Shown: piece by piece, positions 63,049-64,000 of the stretch
Position numbering within the stretch: position 1 is the stretch's first letter
Layout: every line of letters starts with the position of its first letter
Assembly (NCBI RefSeq): GCF_900103195.1
Contig: NZ_FMWU01000005.1
Coordinates: forward strand, 1 to 64,000
Origin: Methylobacterium sp. UNC378MF
GTDB taxonomy: Bacteria > Pseudomonadota > Alphaproteobacteria > Rhizobiales > Beijerinckiaceae
Direction: 5' to 3'
DNA: 64,000 bases
The notes under the pieces: generated by a model
What the model was told of the DNA's origin: nothing
The model's input: only the letters and a program-made list of their open reading frames with translations
Database searches by the model: none
Made by a program: the position numbers and the translations under genes

Positions 63049-63068
63049 GCTCAACCAGATGGTTGAGC
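63049..63068. promoter_or_regulatory. Palindrome over the arsR start codon, candidate ArsR operator
   Basis: GCTCAACC-AGAT-GGTTGAGC is a perfect 8-bp inverted repeat. The ATG at 63059 lies in its centre, so binding would block expression of its own gene. Confidence 0.65.
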
Positions 63069-63403
63069 AATCGCATCCAGGTTTGAATGGCGTTTTCCAT
63101 GCCCTCGCGGATCCGACTCGCAGGGCTATGGTCCGCCAACTCGCGTCTGGCCAGCGCACCGTATCCGAACTCGCCGAGCCCCACGCCATGTCGCTGGCCG
63201 CCGCCTCCAAGCACGTGAAGGTCCTGGAGGGAGCCGGCCTAATTCGCCGGGAGATCGAGGGACGGGTGCATCACTGCTCGCTCGAGCGGCTGCCGCTTCA
63301 GCAGGCTCTCTCCTGGTTGCGCACCTACACAGAGTTTTGGGACGAACGCCTCGATGCTCTCGAGGGCCTTCTGAACTCCGAGGACGACGATGACCGACAC
63401 TGA
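63059..63403 (+). CDS. ArsR/SmtB-family regulator of an SRPBCC operon
   Basis: I prefer ATG 63059 (MVEQSHPG), inside the palindrome; ATG 63047 is possible. 114 residues: FHALADPTRRAMVRQLASGQRTVSELAE, AAASKHVKVLEGAGLIRREIEGR and the winged part VHHCSLERLPLQ. No Cys pair for metal binding is seen, so it is of the non-metal ArsR type that pairs with AHSA1/SRPBCC proteins. It overlaps the next gene by 14 nt. Confidence 0.9.
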   Translation: MVEQSHPGLNGVFHALADPTRRAMVRQLASGQRTVSELAEPHAMSLAAASKHVKVLEGAGLIRREIEGRVHHCSLERLPLQQALSWLRTYTEFWDERLDALEGLLNSEDDDDRH

Positions 63404-63836
63404 GCCCGCCGTCGTCATTGAGCGTATCTTCCGAGCCTCCTGCGACAAGCTCTACCAAGGCTGGACCGACCCCGTGATGCTCCAGCGTTGGCTCGCGCCG
63501 GGCGCGAACGTCGTAGAGCACGCCGAGACGGACCTGCGCGTCGGTGGCCGGTTCCAGTTGCAGACCCGCGGGCCTGACGGCGCGCAGCACCGCATCAGCG
63601 GCCGCTATCAGGTGCTCGAACCGGGCCGGCGCATCGTCCAGACCTGGATCTATGACGGCCCCCTCGACCTGCTGCGCGGCGAGGAGACGTTGCTCCAGAT
63701 CGACTTCACCCCACGAGATGACGGCACCAGCGAGATGCGCCTGACCCACAGGCGGATCGCCCGTGCGGACATCCGCGAGGCCTACCGGGAGGATTGGCCG
63801 AGCTGCTTCGACAAGCTCGAACCCTTGCTCCACTAG
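63390..63836 (+). CDS. SRPBCC/AHSA1-domain protein
   Basis: 148 residues: ERIFRASCDKLYQGWTDPVMLQRWLAPG, DLRVGGRFQLQTRGPDG, GRYQVLEPGRRIVQTW and a C-terminal helix. The fold forms a hydrophobic pocket; members bind lipids or aromatic ligands. It is coupled to arsR, the common arrangement in which the regulator is ligand-controlled. Specific ligand unknown. Confidence 0.92.
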   Translation: MTDTEPAVVIERIFRASCDKLYQGWTDPVMLQRWLAPGANVVEHAETDLRVGGRFQLQTRGPDGAQHRISGRYQVLEPGRRIVQTWIYDGPLDLLRGEETLLQIDFTPRDDGTSEMRLTHRRIARADIREAYREDWPSCFDKLEPLLH

Positions 63837-63858
63837 AAAACGAAAACGAGGAAACGCC

Positions 63859-64000
63859 ATGTCGAAACAAGGCTCACCTGCGCCGCTCCGGCGCGGGATC
63901 GTCAAGCTATGGTTCGCGCTTGACGCCGTCGTCGCGCTGGCTCCGCCGCTCTACTGGGCAGCAAACGGCCGCACCGCCCCAATCGCCGGGATCCCGGTGG
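63859..64000 (+). CDS. Small membrane protein, cut by the window edge
   Basis: ATG after GAGGAAACGCC. The visible 47 residues are a basic start and one hydrophobic helix (FALDAVVALAPPLYWAA). Third gene of the arsR-SRPBCC operon. Family cannot be set from the fragment. Confidence 0.6.
   Translation, partial: MSKQGSPAPLRRGIVKLWFALDAVVALAPPLYWAANGRTAPIAGIPV

Noticed and set aside
1..64000. CRISPR arrays, complete tRNA or rRNA genes
   Set aside because: No regularly spaced short repeats and no complete RNA gene were recognised by eye.

Overview
The window looks like part of a high-GC alphaproteobacterial genome, most likely Methylobacterium/Methylorubrum or a close methylotrophic relative. The evidence is a lanthanide-type (XoxF-like) PQQ methanol dehydrogenase cluster, a cyo quinol oxidase operon, several large two-component and c-di-GMP signalling genes, and many IS5 and IS630 fragments. 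The species is inferred from gene content only. I found no complete tRNA, rRNA or CRISPR array.

Layout. 1-9.3 kb: the His/Met-rich tail of an unknown protein, a tandem DUF4399 protein, a caspase-fold/SUMF1 fusion whose caspase dyad is lost, and a signalling block. That block is a Crp/Fnr regulator with a cyclic-nucleotide phosphate-binding cassette, divergent from a hybrid-sensor-like kinase, a DivK-like receiver and a receiver-nucleotide cyclase. 9.3-14.4 kb: a Cache-PAS-GGDEF-EAL protein surrounded by AT-rich DNA, an IS5 fossil and a truncated IS630. 14.4-21.5 kb: an OmpR-type two-component system divergent from a CzcB/CzcA metal efflux pair without an outer-membrane partner. 21.5-24.7 kb: xoxF-, xoxJ- and cytochrome c-like genes in overlapping order. 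25-29.1 kb: a sugar porter, a YgjV-like membrane protein, and an overlapping HAD phosphatase/mannitol dehydrogenase pair. 29.6-38.6 kb: a galactofuranose-type glycan locus (glycosyltransferase, glf and, oddly, an orphan nuoD), divergent from a GH1-RmlD fusion, a second GH1-like protein and an ABC exporter. 39.2-43.3 kb: cyoABCD.

From 43.4 kb on the window becomes accessory: an SDR fossil, an amidase with a short N-terminus, a broken IS5, an ImmA/IrrE protease and a DUF1353 lipoprotein. Then comes a probable integrated element (about 48.7-57 kb). It has a tyrosine integrase beside an 18-bp tRNA-Ser-3'-end-like sequence, and one long minus-strand run from a ParA ATPase through small unknown genes to a rifampin ADP-ribosyltransferase (arr) and an LprI-like protein. 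Two low-GC genes are followed by related repeats, and a phage helicase is decayed. Three related intergenic repeats each sit just 3' of a minus-strand gene, giving a cassette-like look.

57.5-64 kb: an HxlR regulator divergent from an MFS exporter, with a perfect 15-bp palindrome between them; a cystathionine beta-lyase-like PLP enzyme; an unknown acidic protein; a DUF2268 metalloprotease-like protein; and an ArsR-SRPBCC-membrane protein operon whose presumed operator covers the arsR start codon.
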